This document shows positions 44,321 to 52,990 of a DNA stretch of 64,000 bases, piece by piece. Within the stretch, counting starts at the first letter, position 1. The number at the start of each line of letters is the position of its first letter. This DNA is from Plastoroseomonas arctica (GTDB lineage Bacteria; Pseudomonadota; Alphaproteobacteria; Acetobacterales; Acetobacteraceae): NCBI RefSeq assembly GCF_018128965.1, contig NZ_JAAEDH010000022.1, forward strand, positions 1 to 64,000, in the 5' to 3' direction. Under the pieces are notes generated by a model. It saw nothing but the letters and a program-made list of their open reading frames with translations, ran no database searches and was not told the origin of the DNA. Position numbers and translations under genes: made by a program.

Positions 44321-45289
44321 TCAATCGGCGCGGATGTTGTTCTCGCGCACCACGCGCGACCATTTCGCGATCTCCGCGTCGAGGAAGGTCTTGAGCCCCT
44401 CGGGGTCCGACAGCACCAGGCGCGCCTGCTGCGTCTGCTCCATCATCTGCCGCGCGCGCGCCTCGTTCAGCGTCTCGCGCAGCGCGGCGTTCATGCGCGC
44501 GACCATTTCGGCGGGCGTGCCGTGCGGGGCGAAGACGCCCCACCAGGCCTCGGCCGTCAGCCCGTCGAAGCCGGCTTCGAGCGCGGTCTGTGTCTCGGCG
44601 AGGCCGGGCAGGCGCGTGGGTCCGAACTGCGCGACGGCGCGCAGTGTGCCGCCGCTGACATGGGGGGCCACCAGCGCGGCGGAGCCGATCATCATCTCGA
44701 TATGGCCGGCGACCGTGTCGTTCACCGCGAGGCCGCCGCCGCGATAAGGCAGGTGCGGCATGGACGTGCCGGTGCGCGACTGCAGCTGGATCATCGTCAG
44801 GTGGCCGATCGTGCCATTGCCGGTGCTGCCGTAGGAGACGCCGTCGCGCCTGGCGCGCGCCGCCGTCACCACATCGGCGAGCGACCGGTACGGCTTGTCG
44901 GTCTTGGTCGCGAGCACATAGGGCGCACCGCCGATCAGCATGACGGGGTCGAGGTCGCGAGTGAGGTCGAAGGGCAGGCTCGGCAGCAGCACCGGCATGA
45001 CCGCGTGGCTGTCGAAGGTGAGCAGCCAGGTGGTGCCGTCGGGACGGGACTTCGCCACCGCGTCGGTGCCGATGGCGCCGGCCGCGCCGGAGCGGTTCTC
45101 CACGATCACAGGCTGTCCGAGCCGCTGCGTCAGCCCCGGCGAAACCAGCCGCGCCACCGCATCGGTGGACCCGCCGGCGGCGAAGGGCACGATGATGCGG
45201 ATCGAGGCCGGCTGCGCGCGCAGGGCAGGGGCCGCGAGAACCGCGGCGCCGAGGCCGAGTGCGATGCGGCGGGGCAGGGGGTGGGTCAT
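44321..45289 (-). CDS. Bug-family (TctC-like) substrate-binding protein
   Basis: This 322-residue periplasmic binding protein of the tripartite tricarboxylate transporter type has a signal peptide (RRIALGLGAAVLAAPALRAQ), then IRIIVPFAAGGSTDAVARL, ENRSGAAGAIGTDAVAKS, HLPYRGGGLAVNDTVAGHI and WWGVFAPHGTPAEMV. These are the standard Bug blocks. The membrane partners TctA/TctB are not in the window, so it is an orphan. The start at 45289 was chosen because upstream residues have no signal-peptide character. Confidence 0.9.
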   Translation of the reverse strand: MTHPLPRRIALGLGAAVLAAPALRAQPASIRIIVPFAAGGSTDAVARLVSPGLTQRLGQPVIVENRSGAAGAIGTDAVAKSRPDGTTWLLTFDSHAVMPVLLPSLPFDLTRDLDPVMLIGGAPYVLATKTDKPYRSLADVVTAARARRDGVSYGSTGNGTIGHLTMIQLQSRTGTSMPHLPYRGGGLAVNDTVAGHIEMMIGSAALVAPHVSGGTLRAVAQFGPTRLPGLAETQTALEAGFDGLTAEAWWGVFAPHGTPAEMVARMNAALRETLNEARARQMMEQTQQARLVLSDPEGLKTFLDAEIAKWSRVVRENNIRAD

Positions 45290-45383
45290 CGTGTGTCGCT
45301 CCCGTCGTTGCGTCCTGGGGCCGGTGGCCGAACGTCTCTGCGCGCCATCGTGACGACCTCCGACGAGGGAGGCAAATCGCACG

Positions 45384-46949
45384 TCAGCCGGGCAGGCGCG
45401 TGTAGGTCAGGTTGCGCGCCAGCCAACACCCGACCTGCACCGATTCCACCGCGCCGCGCCCGTCGCGCCGGAAGGCGAGCGTCCAGTCGCCGGGCGGCGT
45501 GTGGTCCAGCGCCCGCGGACAAGGCAGCAGCCAGACATCCCGCCCGATCGGTTCGAGCAGCTCCATCCGCCCCTCGCCGAGCATGCCGCAGAAGGCGGCG
45601 TAGATGGTGCCGCCGGCATCGGCGACGGTAAGCGTCGCGTCGAGTTCCGCGCAGTGGTAGCGGCCGCCCACATCGGCCCGCGCCTCACCCGCCAGCGGCA
45701 CGAGGCGGCTGGCTTGGTTCTCCTGCGGGCGTGCCATGTGCAGGCCGTCCGCCGCATGGCGCAGCGTGGTGCGGCCATTGCTCGCGGAACCATCCTCGCG
45801 CAGCTCCAGCCGCTCGGCGCTGTGGCCGTAGCGCAGGCGCACCGCGCCATCGGGCAGCCGGTCGGTGCGCGCCGCGAGCCCCGTCTCGGCTTCGCGCCAG
45901 ATGCCGAGCCAGATGGGGTCGGGCAGGCCGGCAGCATGCGCCGGACGCTCCTTGCCGAGCGCGGCGCCGAGCACGTCGAGGGCGGCGGCATGCGCATCGG
46001 CGAGGTGGTTGAACATCACCACCACGGAGAGGCGTTCCTTGGCCAGATAGAGCCTGTGGCTGCGCCAGCCGCGCAGCGCGCCACCATGGCCGGTCCAGGC
46101 CTCGCCGAAGTCGGATCCGCGCGCCAGGCCGAAGCCGTAGAGTGCCGGGCTGCCGTCGGCGAAGGCGACGGGTCGGGCCATGCGGCTGTACAGCGCTTCG
46201 GGGTCGTCGCGAGAGGCGTCGACGGATTGTTCCCAGGCGATCATGTCGTCGAGGCTGGCGCCGAGCCCGGCATCGCCGGTCCAGAGGATGCGGTTCTCGG
46301 CGGCGCGGAAGCCCCGCTCCTGCGAGCCTTCATAGCCCTCGGTGCCGTCAGGCATGGCGCGGGTATCCTCGGCCACGAAGGCGGTGTGCATGCCCGCGGG
46401 CTCGAAGATGCGGGTGCGGAGAAGCTCGCCAAAACTGCGGCCGGTGCGGGCCTCGAGGATGTCCGACAGGATGCGGAAATTCTGGTTCACGTAGGAATAC
46501 CGCGTGCCGGGGGCGAAGTGCAGGCTTCGCGTGGCGCCGATCAGGCGCTGCGCTTCCGTCGCCCCGAACGGCGCCTCCACCGGCGATCCGTGCAGCATGG
46601 CCACCGCCCAGTAGTCGCGCAGGCCCGACTGGTTATGCGCGAGGTGCAGCGCGCCGGGCACGGCCTGGTCCAGCAGCGGCAGGCGCTGGCGCACATCGGC
46701 GTCGAGCACGGTCGGATCAGGAAAGGAGTCGAGCAGCAGCGCGCAGGTAAACTGCTTGGTGATGGAGCACATGCGGAACAGGCTGCGCGGCGTGAACGGG
46801 ATGCGCCGCTCCGCATTCGCCCAGCCCCAGCTGTGCCGGGCGACCACCTCGCCGCGCCGCAGCACGGCGACGGCACCGCCCGGCCCGGGATACTCGCGCG
46901 GCAGGGACGCGATGCGGCGATGGACACGGGCGTAGGAGATGATGGCCAT
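45384..46949 (-). CDS. Beta-lactamase-fold serine hydrolase, probable D-aminopeptidase
   Basis: This 521-residue protein has a class C beta-lactamase-like catalytic domain: Ser62 and Lys65 in MCSITKQFTCA, the YxN motif in RYSYVNQNFRIL, and a late GHGGALRGWRSH replacing KTG. C-terminal beta-barrel domains follow (residues about 330-521). Length, the CSITKQFTCA wording and the two extra barrels fit D-aminopeptidase (DAP) of Ochrobactrum type, which releases N-terminal D-residues. A general esterase cannot be excluded. No signal peptide is present, so it is probably cytoplasmic. It lies between a CMD-family gene and a Bug-type gene on the same strand. Confidence 0.82.
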   Translation of the reverse strand: MAIISYARVHRRIASLPREYPGPGGAVAVLRRGEVVARHSWGWANAERRIPFTPRSLFRMCSITKQFTCALLLDSFPDPTVLDADVRQRLPLLDQAVPGALHLAHNQSGLRDYWAVAMLHGSPVEAPFGATEAQRLIGATRSLHFAPGTRYSYVNQNFRILSDILEARTGRSFGELLRTRIFEPAGMHTAFVAEDTRAMPDGTEGYEGSQERGFRAAENRILWTGDAGLGASLDDMIAWEQSVDASRDDPEALYSRMARPVAFADGSPALYGFGLARGSDFGEAWTGHGGALRGWRSHRLYLAKERLSVVVMFNHLADAHAAALDVLGAALGKERPAHAAGLPDPIWLGIWREAETGLAARTDRLPDGAVRLRYGHSAERLELREDGSASNGRTTLRHAADGLHMARPQENQASRLVPLAGEARADVGGRYHCAELDATLTVADAGGTIYAAFCGMLGEGRMELLEPIGRDVWLLPCPRALDHTPPGDWTLAFRRDGRGAVESVQVGCWLARNLTYTRLPG

Positions 46950-47004
46950 GGAACGGTTTTCGCCGTCCGCGCAGTTCGTTGCAAGACAGAACCGTATCGG
47001 GCGG

Positions 47005-47646
47005 CTAGCGGCGCAGCTCCGGCAGCGGCGGCGCGACGCCCTCGGGCAGGCCGACGCGGGCGGTGTTCAGCGTCATCGCGACCGTCACGTAGTAGCCACT
47101 GACCGCGATGAGGTCGATCACGCCGCGTTCACCGAAGCGCGCCTTGGCCGCCTCGAAGGTCGCGTCCGAGACGAAGCGGTTGCGGTGCAGCTCGGTGCAG
47201 AATTCCCACACGATGCGCGTGTCTTCGTCCATCCCCTCCGGCCGTCGGCCCTGGGCGAGGTCCGCGGCCACCGAGGCCGGCAGCCCGGCGGCCATCGCCA
47301 GCCGGTGATGCGCGAACCATTCATATTGCGAGGACCATTCGCGCGCGGTGATGAGGATGGCGAACTCATTGAGCGCGGCCGGGATGGAGGTGCGGAAGCG
47401 CAGCTGGGCGCCGAGCTGCTGCAGCAGGTCGCCCGTCGCGGGGCTGCGAAGCCAGGGGTTGAACGGACCGCCGATGGCATTGTCGCGCCCCGGCACGGCA
47501 GCCCGTGGCCCGCCCTGGATGGCGGCGGCGAGCGCGCGCTGCTCGGGTGTCATCTGCTCCGGCGCGATGGGCGGGAAGCGGTTCTGGGCCAGTGCCGGCA
47601 TCGCCCAGGCGAGGCCGAGCACGCAGGTGAGCAACAGGGTACGCAT
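47005..47646 (-). CDS. Secreted carboxymuconolactone-decarboxylase-family protein
   Basis: This 213-residue protein has a Sec signal peptide (LLLTCVLGLAWAMPALAQ) and an AhpD/CMD-like helical domain. EFAILITAREWSSQYEWFAHHRLAMAAGLP contains the family's EW..HH segment, and RFGERGVIDLIAVSGYYVTVAMTLN is near the end. The active-site Cys pair of AhpD is absent, since the stretch has SSQYEWF, so thiol peroxidase activity is unlikely. The ATG at 47646 has GGGGAGG in front. A longer open frame upstream was rejected. It is divergent from the PhnD-like gene across 162 bp and may be co-transcribed with the two downstream genes. Confidence 0.85.
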   Translation of the reverse strand: MRTLLLTCVLGLAWAMPALAQNRFPPIAPEQMTPEQRALAAAIQGGPRAAVPGRDNAIGGPFNPWLRSPATGDLLQQLGAQLRFRTSIPAALNEFAILITAREWSSQYEWFAHHRLAMAAGLPASVAADLAQGRRPEGMDEDTRIVWEFCTELHRNRFVSDATFEAAKARFGERGVIDLIAVSGYYVTVAMTLNTARVGLPEGVAPPLPELRR

Positions 47647-47808
47647 GATCGACCTCCCCAGGAATTCTTGTTGCGAGGAAGCGTGCACGCCGCCCGGGGG
47701 CGGCGCAAGCCAGCGCCATTGACGTCGCGCGGGATCGCGCGATTTGCTGACAAGTCGCGCATCCGTCGCAATTGCCCGGTCGTATAGGGCAGCAAGGAGA
47801 CCCCCCGC

Positions 47809-48675
47809 ATGACCGTGTCCCGCCGATCGCTGCTTCTCGCCGCACCCGCGCTGTCGCTCGCAGCGGGCAGCGCGCGGGCACAATCCGGGACGCGCCTGCG
47901 CTTCGCCGTGGGCCCGTTCCAACCGACCGCGGGCGATACGCGGCGCGCCTATGAGCCATTCTTCGCGCACCTCGCCCGCGCGGCCGGACGGCCCTACGAA
48001 CTGACCGTCACGACGGATTGGGCGGGCATCGCGGTCGCGCTCGCGAACGACCAGGTGGACTGCGCCTGGATGGGACCTTGGGGCTATGTGCTCGCCAAGG
48101 ACCGCGCGGGGGCCGAGGCCATCGCGGTGGTGAAGTACAACGACCTGCCGACCTACCAGGCCATCATCCTCGCGCGTCCGGAACTCGCCATCGCGCGCTT
48201 CCCCGAGGATGCGCGGGGCATGTCGATCTCCTTCGCCGATGCCGGATCGACCTCGGGCTGGCTGATCCCGCATTACTGGTTCCGTACTCAGGGGATCGAT
48301 GTGCGCAGCTTCTTCCGCTATCGCGACGGCGCCTCGCACCCCGCCAATGTCACCGCGGTGGCCAACGGGCAGGTCGACCTCGCGACCGACTACGATCGCA
48401 ACCTCGCGGCGATGATCGCGGCGAACCGGGTGCGGGAGGAGCAGGTCAAGATCGTCTGGCGCTCGGAGCCCCTGCCCAACGACGCCCTGGCCGTGCGGCG
48501 CGAGCTCGACCCGGCGCTCAAGGCCGTGCTGCGCGACGCGGCGCTGACGATCGACCCGCCCACCGCGGCGCAGGTGATGCCCACGAACTACACCGGCTGG
48601 AACGGCGCGACACCCGACAGCTACGCGCTGATCGAGGCCGCTGGCCGCGCGCTTGGTCGCATCGGCGGCGGTTGA
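47809..48675 (+). CDS. phnD: PhnD-like phosphonate/phosphite-type binding protein
   Basis: This 288-residue periplasmic binding protein has a Tat-type leader (VSRRSLLLAAPALSLAAG, cleavage after ARAQ). The mature part shows the PhnD/PtxB pattern: VGPFQPTAGDTRRAYEPFFAHLA, VDCAWMGPWGYVLAKDRAGAEAIAV, ISFADAGSTSGWLIPHYWF, and VANGQVDLATDYDRN. AAGGAG lies 15 nt before the ATG. The gene starts a four-gene operon (PhnD, PhnE, PhnC, metallophosphatase). Substrate specificity cannot be read. Phosphonate, phosphite, or another oxyanion or ester is possible, and no C-P lyase genes are present. Confidence 0.87.
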   Translation: MTVSRRSLLLAAPALSLAAGSARAQSGTRLRFAVGPFQPTAGDTRRAYEPFFAHLARAAGRPYELTVTTDWAGIAVALANDQVDCAWMGPWGYVLAKDRAGAEAIAVVKYNDLPTYQAIILARPELAIARFPEDARGMSISFADAGSTSGWLIPHYWFRTQGIDVRSFFRYRDGASHPANVTAVANGQVDLATDYDRNLAAMIAANRVREEQVKIVWRSEPLPNDALAVRRELDPALKAVLRDAALTIDPPTAAQVMPTNYTGWNGATPDSYALIEAAGRALGRIGGG

Positions 48676-49421
48676 TGCGTCGCGGCGTCTGGATCGCCCT
48701 GTTCATCGCGGTCCAGGCCGGGTGCATCGCGATCGTCGAGCCCGATCTCGGCCGGCTCTGGGCGGGGCTGCCGCGCCTGGCGCGCTGGCTGTCCACCGCC
48801 TTCCCGCCGGATTTCTCGGGTTTTTCCGACATCGCGCGTCGCGCGGGTGAGACGCTGGCGATAGCGACGCTGGGCACCACAATCGCGGCGGCGATCGCGC
48901 TGCCGCTCGCGGTCTTCGCGGCACGGCCGGTCGCGCCGGTGCCCTTCCTGTACCACCCGATCCGCACGCTGCTCGACGCGCTGCGCGGCGTCGACGGCTT
49001 CGTCTTCGCGCTGATCTTCGTCGCGGCCGTGGGCCTGGGTCCCTTCGCGGGGATGATCGGCGTGGCGCTGCACTCGGCTGGCTCCATCGCCAAGCTGTGG
49101 TCGGAGGCGCTGGAATCGGCCGATCCGGCGCCGTTGGAGGCCGCGTTGGTCGCCGGCGGCTCGCGCGCACAGGCGGCCGCGGTCGTGCTGCTGCCCGAGA
49201 CGCTGCCGGTCACCGCATCGGCGGTGCTCTATGTGTGGGAGGCGAATATCCGCACCTCGACCGTACTCGGCATCGTGGGCGCGGGCGGGCTGGGGCAGGA
49301 GTTGAAGAACGCCGTCGACCTGCTCGATTTCAGCCGGGTGCTCGCGATCCTCATCGTGATCGTCGCGCTGGTGACGATGGTGGACCGCACCTCCGCCCTG
49401 TTGCGGAGGCGGCTGCTGTGA
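48675..49421 (+). CDS. phnE: PhnE-like ABC permease
   Basis: This 248-residue inner-membrane permease has about five to six hydrophobic segments. The BPD-transport loop is EALESADPAPLEAALVAGGSRAQAA, followed by VLLPETLPVTASAVLYVWEANIRTS. VLGIVGAGGLGQELKNAVDL is a hallmark of PhnE proteins. It is slightly short for the family because the N-terminal segment is brief. The ATG shares a base with the phnD stop (TGATG). A longer open frame reading across phnD was rejected. Confidence 0.87.
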   Translation: MRRGVWIALFIAVQAGCIAIVEPDLGRLWAGLPRLARWLSTAFPPDFSGFSDIARRAGETLAIATLGTTIAAAIALPLAVFAARPVAPVPFLYHPIRTLLDALRGVDGFVFALIFVAAVGLGPFAGMIGVALHSAGSIAKLWSEALESADPAPLEAALVAGGSRAQAAAVVLLPETLPVTASAVLYVWEANIRTSTVLGIVGAGGLGQELKNAVDLLDFSRVLAILIVIVALVTMVDRTSALLRRRLL

Positions 49422-50137
49422 AGCATGCGAGGCTCGCCGCGGACCGGCCCTGGCACGGTCTCGCGATTTCGCCCATGGATGCCTGGAGCAAGGGGCCGGA
49501 CATGGGCTGCAGGATCGAGAATCTGTCGGTCGCGCGGGGTGGGCGCGCGGTGCTGGCGCATGTCGACCTGGTGCTCGTGCCGGGCGAGGTCGCGGTGCTG
49601 GAAGGTCCATCAGGCAGCGGCAAGACCACGCTCATCCGCGCCATCGCGCGGCTGATCCCGAGCACGGGGAGCATCGCGACCGGCGGTGCGAAGCCGTCGC
49701 TCATCTTCCAGCACCATGCGCTCGCGGGACGACTGTCGGTGGAGGCGAATACGCTGGTGGGCGCGCTGGGGCGGGTGGGGTTCCTGCGCAGCGCGTTCGG
49801 GTTCTGGCCGGCGGAAGAGCGCGCGCTCGCGCGTCGGCACCTGGCCGCCGTCGGGCTTGGGGGGCTCGAGGAGCGGCGCGCCGACCAGCTCTCGGGCGGG
49901 CAGCGCCAGCGCGTGGCGATCGCGCGCGCCCTGATGCAGCGCGCGCCGCTGATGCTGGCCGACGAGCCGGTCGCCAATCTGGATCCGGAGAATGCCGAGG
50001 CGATCCTGGTCCTGCTGCGCGACCTGGCGCGGCGCGAGGGCATCGCCATCCTGGTGAGCCTGCATCAGCCCGGGCTTGCCGAGCGCTTCGCCGACCGCCG
50101 CCTGACCATCGTGGATGGCCGGCTGGTCGAGCCATGA
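49418..50137 (+). CDS. phnC: PhnC-like ABC transporter ATPase
   Basis: This 239-residue ATPase has Walker A GPSGSGKTTLIRAIA, the PhnC-type insert LIFQHHALAGRLSVEANTLVGALG, signature LSGGQRQRVAIARALM, Walker B LMLADEPVANLDP and switch SLHQPGLAERF. Those blocks place it with the phosphonate-import ATPases. The start is uncertain. GTG at 49418 overlaps the phnE stop as GTGA with GGAGG eight bases upstream. ATGs at 49475 and 49502 are closer to where the ABC domain begins (CRIENLSV), and the latter has AGGGG before it. Confidence 0.86.
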   Translation: MKHARLAADRPWHGLAISPMDAWSKGPDMGCRIENLSVARGGRAVLAHVDLVLVPGEVAVLEGPSGSGKTTLIRAIARLIPSTGSIATGGAKPSLIFQHHALAGRLSVEANTLVGALGRVGFLRSAFGFWPAEERALARRHLAAVGLGGLEERRADQLSGGQRQRVAIARALMQRAPLMLADEPVANLDPENAEAILVLLRDLARREGIAILVSLHQPGLAERFADRRLTIVDGRLVEP

Positions 50138-50973
50138 GCGTGGATGCGGCGTTCCTGGTCTTCGGCGGCCCGTATTCGAACCTGCAGGCGCTGGATGCGC
50201 TGCTCGCCGAGGGCGAGCGGCTGGGCATTCCACCCCAGCGCATGATCTGCACCGGCGACGTCGTCGCGTATGGCGCCGACCCGGTCTGCGTGACGGAGCG
50301 GATGATGGGTGCCGGCATTCCGACCATCATGGGCAATTGCGAGGAGAACCTTGCCGCCGGAGCCGATGATTGCGGCTGCGGCTTTGCGGAGGGAACGACC
50401 TGCGACCTGTTGGCCCGCGGCTGGTATGCGCATGCGAACCGGCATCTCGGCTCGCGGCACCGGAGCTGGATGGCGGGATTGCCGCGGCGGCTGGTGTTGG
50501 AGATCGGGGGCAGGCGGCTCGCGGTGGTGCATGGCGGGGCGATGAGCATCAACCGCTTCCTGTTCGCCTCGGATGCAGCCGGGGTCTTTGCCGATGAGAT
50601 CGCCGCGACGGGCTGCCATGGGGTGATCGCCGGACATTGCGGGTTGCCGTTCACGCGCGTCGTGGGCGATGCGCTTTGGCACAATGCGGGCGCAATCGGA
50701 ATGCCGGCGAATGATGGAACGCCGCGCGTGTGGTTTTCGCTTTTGACCCCGGTGGATGGCGGCCTGCGGATCGAGCGCCGCGCGCTGTCATACGACCATG
50801 GCTCGGCCGCCGCCGCGATGCGCGCCGCGGGCCTCGCTGAAGGCTACGCCTCGGCCCTGGAGACCGGCCTATGGCCATCCCTCGACGTGTTGCCCGCGCC
50901 TGAGCGCGAAGCCACCGGAACCGCGCTGAATGTCGCGCCGGTCACCTGGTCCATCCCCGGTCGCCAAAAATAA
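50134..50973 (+). CDS. Atypical metallophosphatase family protein
   Basis: This 279-residue calcineurin-like phosphoesterase relative is coupled to phnC by an ATGA overlap. Recognisable motifs are CTGDVVAYGADP (Asp42), IMGNCEEN (Asn68), VVHGG and GHCGLPF followed by WHNAGAIGMPANDGTPR. The first family motif, normally SDxHGN, reads GGPYSN at residues 11-16, so the metal-binding Asp and His are replaced by Gly and Tyr. Cysteines cluster at DDCGCGFAEGTTC. It may bind one metal or use another ligand set. Association with a phosphonate-type importer suggests hydrolysis of an imported phosphoester, but this is inference. Its TAA stop lies inside the A-rich box of repeat copy 3. Confidence 0.8.
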   Translation: MSVDAAFLVFGGPYSNLQALDALLAEGERLGIPPQRMICTGDVVAYGADPVCVTERMMGAGIPTIMGNCEENLAAGADDCGCGFAEGTTCDLLARGWYAHANRHLGSRHRSWMAGLPRRLVLEIGGRRLAVVHGGAMSINRFLFASDAAGVFADEIAATGCHGVIAGHCGLPFTRVVGDALWHNAGAIGMPANDGTPRVWFSLLTPVDGGLRIERRALSYDHGSAAAAMRAAGLAEGYASALETGLWPSLDVLPAPEREATGTALNVAPVTWSIPGRQK

Positions 50974-51006
50974 AAGAAGAGGGTCCGGGAGAATTCTTTC
51001 TCCCGG
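50964..51006 (+). repeat. Intergenic repeat element, copy 3
   Basis: The order is CCAAAAATAAAAGAAGAGGGT, followed by a perfect nine-pair hairpin at 50985-51006 with loop TTCT. The order and wording match copies 1 and 2 near 28.7 kb. Here it lies between two convergent operons. On the minus strand the hairpin is followed by the T-rich box, so it could terminate the radical SAM operon. Confidence 0.7.
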
Positions 51007-51016
51007 CCTTTCTCCT

Positions 51017-51979
51017 TCACCGCGAGCAAGCCCCCCCACCCAGCACGCAGAATGTCGCGCAATGCGGATGGTTCAGCGCCACGGCTTTCGATGCCTCCGC
51101 CAGCGTCGCCCCCAATTCGAACTGGGGATCGTAGGGCAGCAGCGTGCAGGCCACGAGGGCCGGCTTCTCCGCCCCGCGACGCTTCACCAGCATGCGCGAG
51201 GAGGCGCACATCATGGCGTCGGGCGATTTGCCGAGGATGCGCCAGCAGGCGGTGGTGATTTCCGGCACGTCGGCGGTCGCGTCCATTTCCGGGAAGAGCA
51301 TGAGCGCGATGGGGTCATCGACGTCGATCGGGATGCCGTGCTGCTCGAACAGCCGGCGGTAGCCCGCGCGCATCGTGGCCTCGCCGGCGTCGCCGAAGCC
51401 GGCGCGGCCGGCGACGTGGGTGGTGACGCCGTTACGCGCGAGCCAGACGAGCCCATCGAGGGCCTGGGCGAAACTGCCTTCGCCGCGCTCGGCGTCATGC
51501 GCCGCGGCCTCGTGATGGTCGAGGCTGACGCGCAGGGTCAGTGCCGCGCCGAATTCGGCGGCGAGGGCGAGGATGGCGGCGGCGTGGTTGCGCATCGGCT
51601 TCATGGCGTTGGTCAGCACCATGGCCTGGAGGCCGCGGCCGAGGACGTCGCGCAGCATCGCGGGCAGGTCGCGGTTGAGGAAGGGCTCGCCGCCGGTGAA
51701 GCCGACTTCGCGCAGCGGGGCGCCGAGCTGGGCGGCCTCGTCGAGGCGCTCGGCGACTTCGGCGGCGGTGAGATAGACCAGGCGGTCGTTGCGCGGGCTG
51801 CTCTCGATGTAGCAGTTGACGCAGGTGATGTTGCACAGCGTGCCGGTGTTCACCCACAGCGTGTTGAGGCCGGTGAGAGCGACGGTCGCCCGGGTTTCGC
51901 CCTTCGCCGTCACCACCGGGTCCTGGAACTTTTCCGGGGCGAGGGGGCGGGCGCGGTGCAGCAGCTCGGTCGGGGTCAT
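51017..51979 (-). CDS. Radical SAM protein with SPASM-like C-terminal cysteines
   Basis: This 320-residue radical SAM protein has CNITCVNCYIES (Cys49, Cys53, Cys56) binding the catalytic cluster and EVGFTGGEPFLNRDLPAML as the SAM-binding GGEP motif. Additional cysteines occur at TTACWRI and MMCASS, and the C-terminus CATFCVLGGGACSR resembles SPASM/twitch auxiliary-cluster ends. Relatives modify peptides or oxidise alcohols, but no substrate is recognisable here. It is the last gene of a five-gene minus-strand operon. The ATG at 51979 was chosen, 22 nt after the preceding stop. A TTG twelve codons upstream is possible. Confidence 0.85.
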   Translation of the reverse strand: MTPTELLHRARPLAPEKFQDPVVTAKGETRATVALTGLNTLWVNTGTLCNITCVNCYIESSPRNDRLVYLTAAEVAERLDEAAQLGAPLREVGFTGGEPFLNRDLPAMLRDVLGRGLQAMVLTNAMKPMRNHAAAILALAAEFGAALTLRVSLDHHEAAAHDAERGEGSFAQALDGLVWLARNGVTTHVAGRAGFGDAGEATMRAGYRRLFEQHGIPIDVDDPIALMLFPEMDATADVPEITTACWRILGKSPDAMMCASSRMLVKRRGAEKPALVACTLLPYDPQFELGATLAEASKAVALNHPHCATFCVLGGGACSR

Positions 51980-52001
51980 GGGATGTCCATCTGGTGAGTC
52001 A

Positions 52002-52529
52002 TCAGGTGCCGCCAAGCAGGCCCCGGCGCAAGGCCGCGTTTGGTGCCCGCGGACCGATCCAGGAGGCGAGCAGGGTCTGTGCGGCGAGCGCGTCGTCGAT
52101 GCGGGCCGCGGGTCGGCCTGGGCCGGTGAGTTCCGCGGTGCGGCCGAGGAAGAGCATCGATTCTTCCTCGCCGTCGCGGATCGGGCGCAGCCAGGCGCGG
52201 AAGGCGGCCGGCATCGGGCAGCCGCAGAGGCTGGTGAAGCTCTGCTCCCATGCCGTGGTCACCTGGTCGAGCGGCAGGTCGCGCAGGTAGCGGCAGCGGA
52301 TCAGCCGCGGCTCGGCGCTGGCGAGGATGGCGTCCGGGTCGCTGGTCGGTGCGGCGAGATAGAGGGCGACGCGATAGACAGGGAACAGCATGTAGCGCGC
52401 CGTCGCCATGCCCTGACGCTGGAGCGTTCGGCCGGCGGCGATGGTGGTCTCGGGGAAGGCGTCCTGGGCATGGGCCGCGCTCGGTGCCAGCAGCAGCGCG
52501 GGCAGGGTGCGCCGGGCGAGAGGCGTCAT
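52002..52529 (-). CDS. Chalcone-isomerase-like secreted protein
   Basis: This 175-residue protein has a signal peptide (TPLARRTLPALLLAPSAAHAQ). The mature region, with LQRQGMATARYMLFPVYRVALYLAAP, then RLIRCRYLRDLPLDQVTTAWEQSF and LRPIRDGEEESMLFLG, has the pattern of the bacterial chalcone-isomerase-like family, a fold also related to fatty-acid-binding proteins. Bacterial members have no established reaction. The ATG overlaps the MauE-like stop as ATGA. A Cys pair in LCGCPMP is notable in a periplasmic protein next to a MauE homologue. Confidence 0.75.
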   Translation of the reverse strand: MTPLARRTLPALLLAPSAAHAQDAFPETTIAAGRTLQRQGMATARYMLFPVYRVALYLAAPTSDPDAILASAEPRLIRCRYLRDLPLDQVTTAWEQSFTSLCGCPMPAAFRAWLRPIRDGEEESMLFLGRTAELTGPGRPAARIDDALAAQTLLASWIGPRAPNAALRRGLLGGT

Positions 52530-52990
52530 GTGCGGCGCGCCACGAACACGGCGAGCGTCAGCAGGATGAGATCCTCGATCGGGGTCGCCCAGGTGAGCGG
52601 GCGGCCCAGGAAAACGCCGAAGCATCCGCAATTCTCCAGCGGGATTCCGCGGATCAGTGTGGCGGTGAGCACCAGGGCGTTGGCAGCGGAGACCGCTCCG
52701 GCGGCGATGGCGCCGCCATGACGCCAGCGCGGCTGCGCAAGACCGACCGCGATGCCGAGCTCGACCACGACGATCAGCGCCGCGATGGGCAGCAACGGCG
52801 CGCGCGGGAACAGCCGGTATTCGTCCAGCACCGCGGCGAACCCCGCCACGTCGAGCGCCTTGCCGAGCCCGGTCGCGAGGAAGACGAGCGCCAGGATCCA
52901 GGCGACGAGGCGCGTCGCCGGGACAGGCCAAGCGATGCGATCAGCCTGCCGCACGGCCCGCAGCGGGCTGACGGTTGATCGACCAGTCAT
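52526..52990 (-). CDS. MauE/DoxX-like membrane protein
   Basis: This 154-residue protein has four membrane segments (LVAWILALVFLATGLGKALD, LLPIAALIVVVELGIAVGLA, and two more). The conserved IPLENCGCFGVFLGRPLTW motif near residue 115 is the CGCFG signature of MauE-type redox-associated proteins. MauE works with disulfide or reductant supply to periplasmic proteins during methylamine dehydrogenase maturation. The start is uncertain. The ATG at 52990 overlaps the DUF547 gene by 50 bp, and a GTG at 52954 would reduce the overlap to 14 bp. Confidence 0.78.
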   Translation of the reverse strand: MTGRSTVSPLRAVRQADRIAWPVPATRLVAWILALVFLATGLGKALDVAGFAAVLDEYRLFPRAPLLPIAALIVVVELGIAVGLAQPRWRHGGAIAAGAVSAANALVLTATLIRGIPLENCGCFGVFLGRPLTWATPIEDLILLTLAVFVARRT

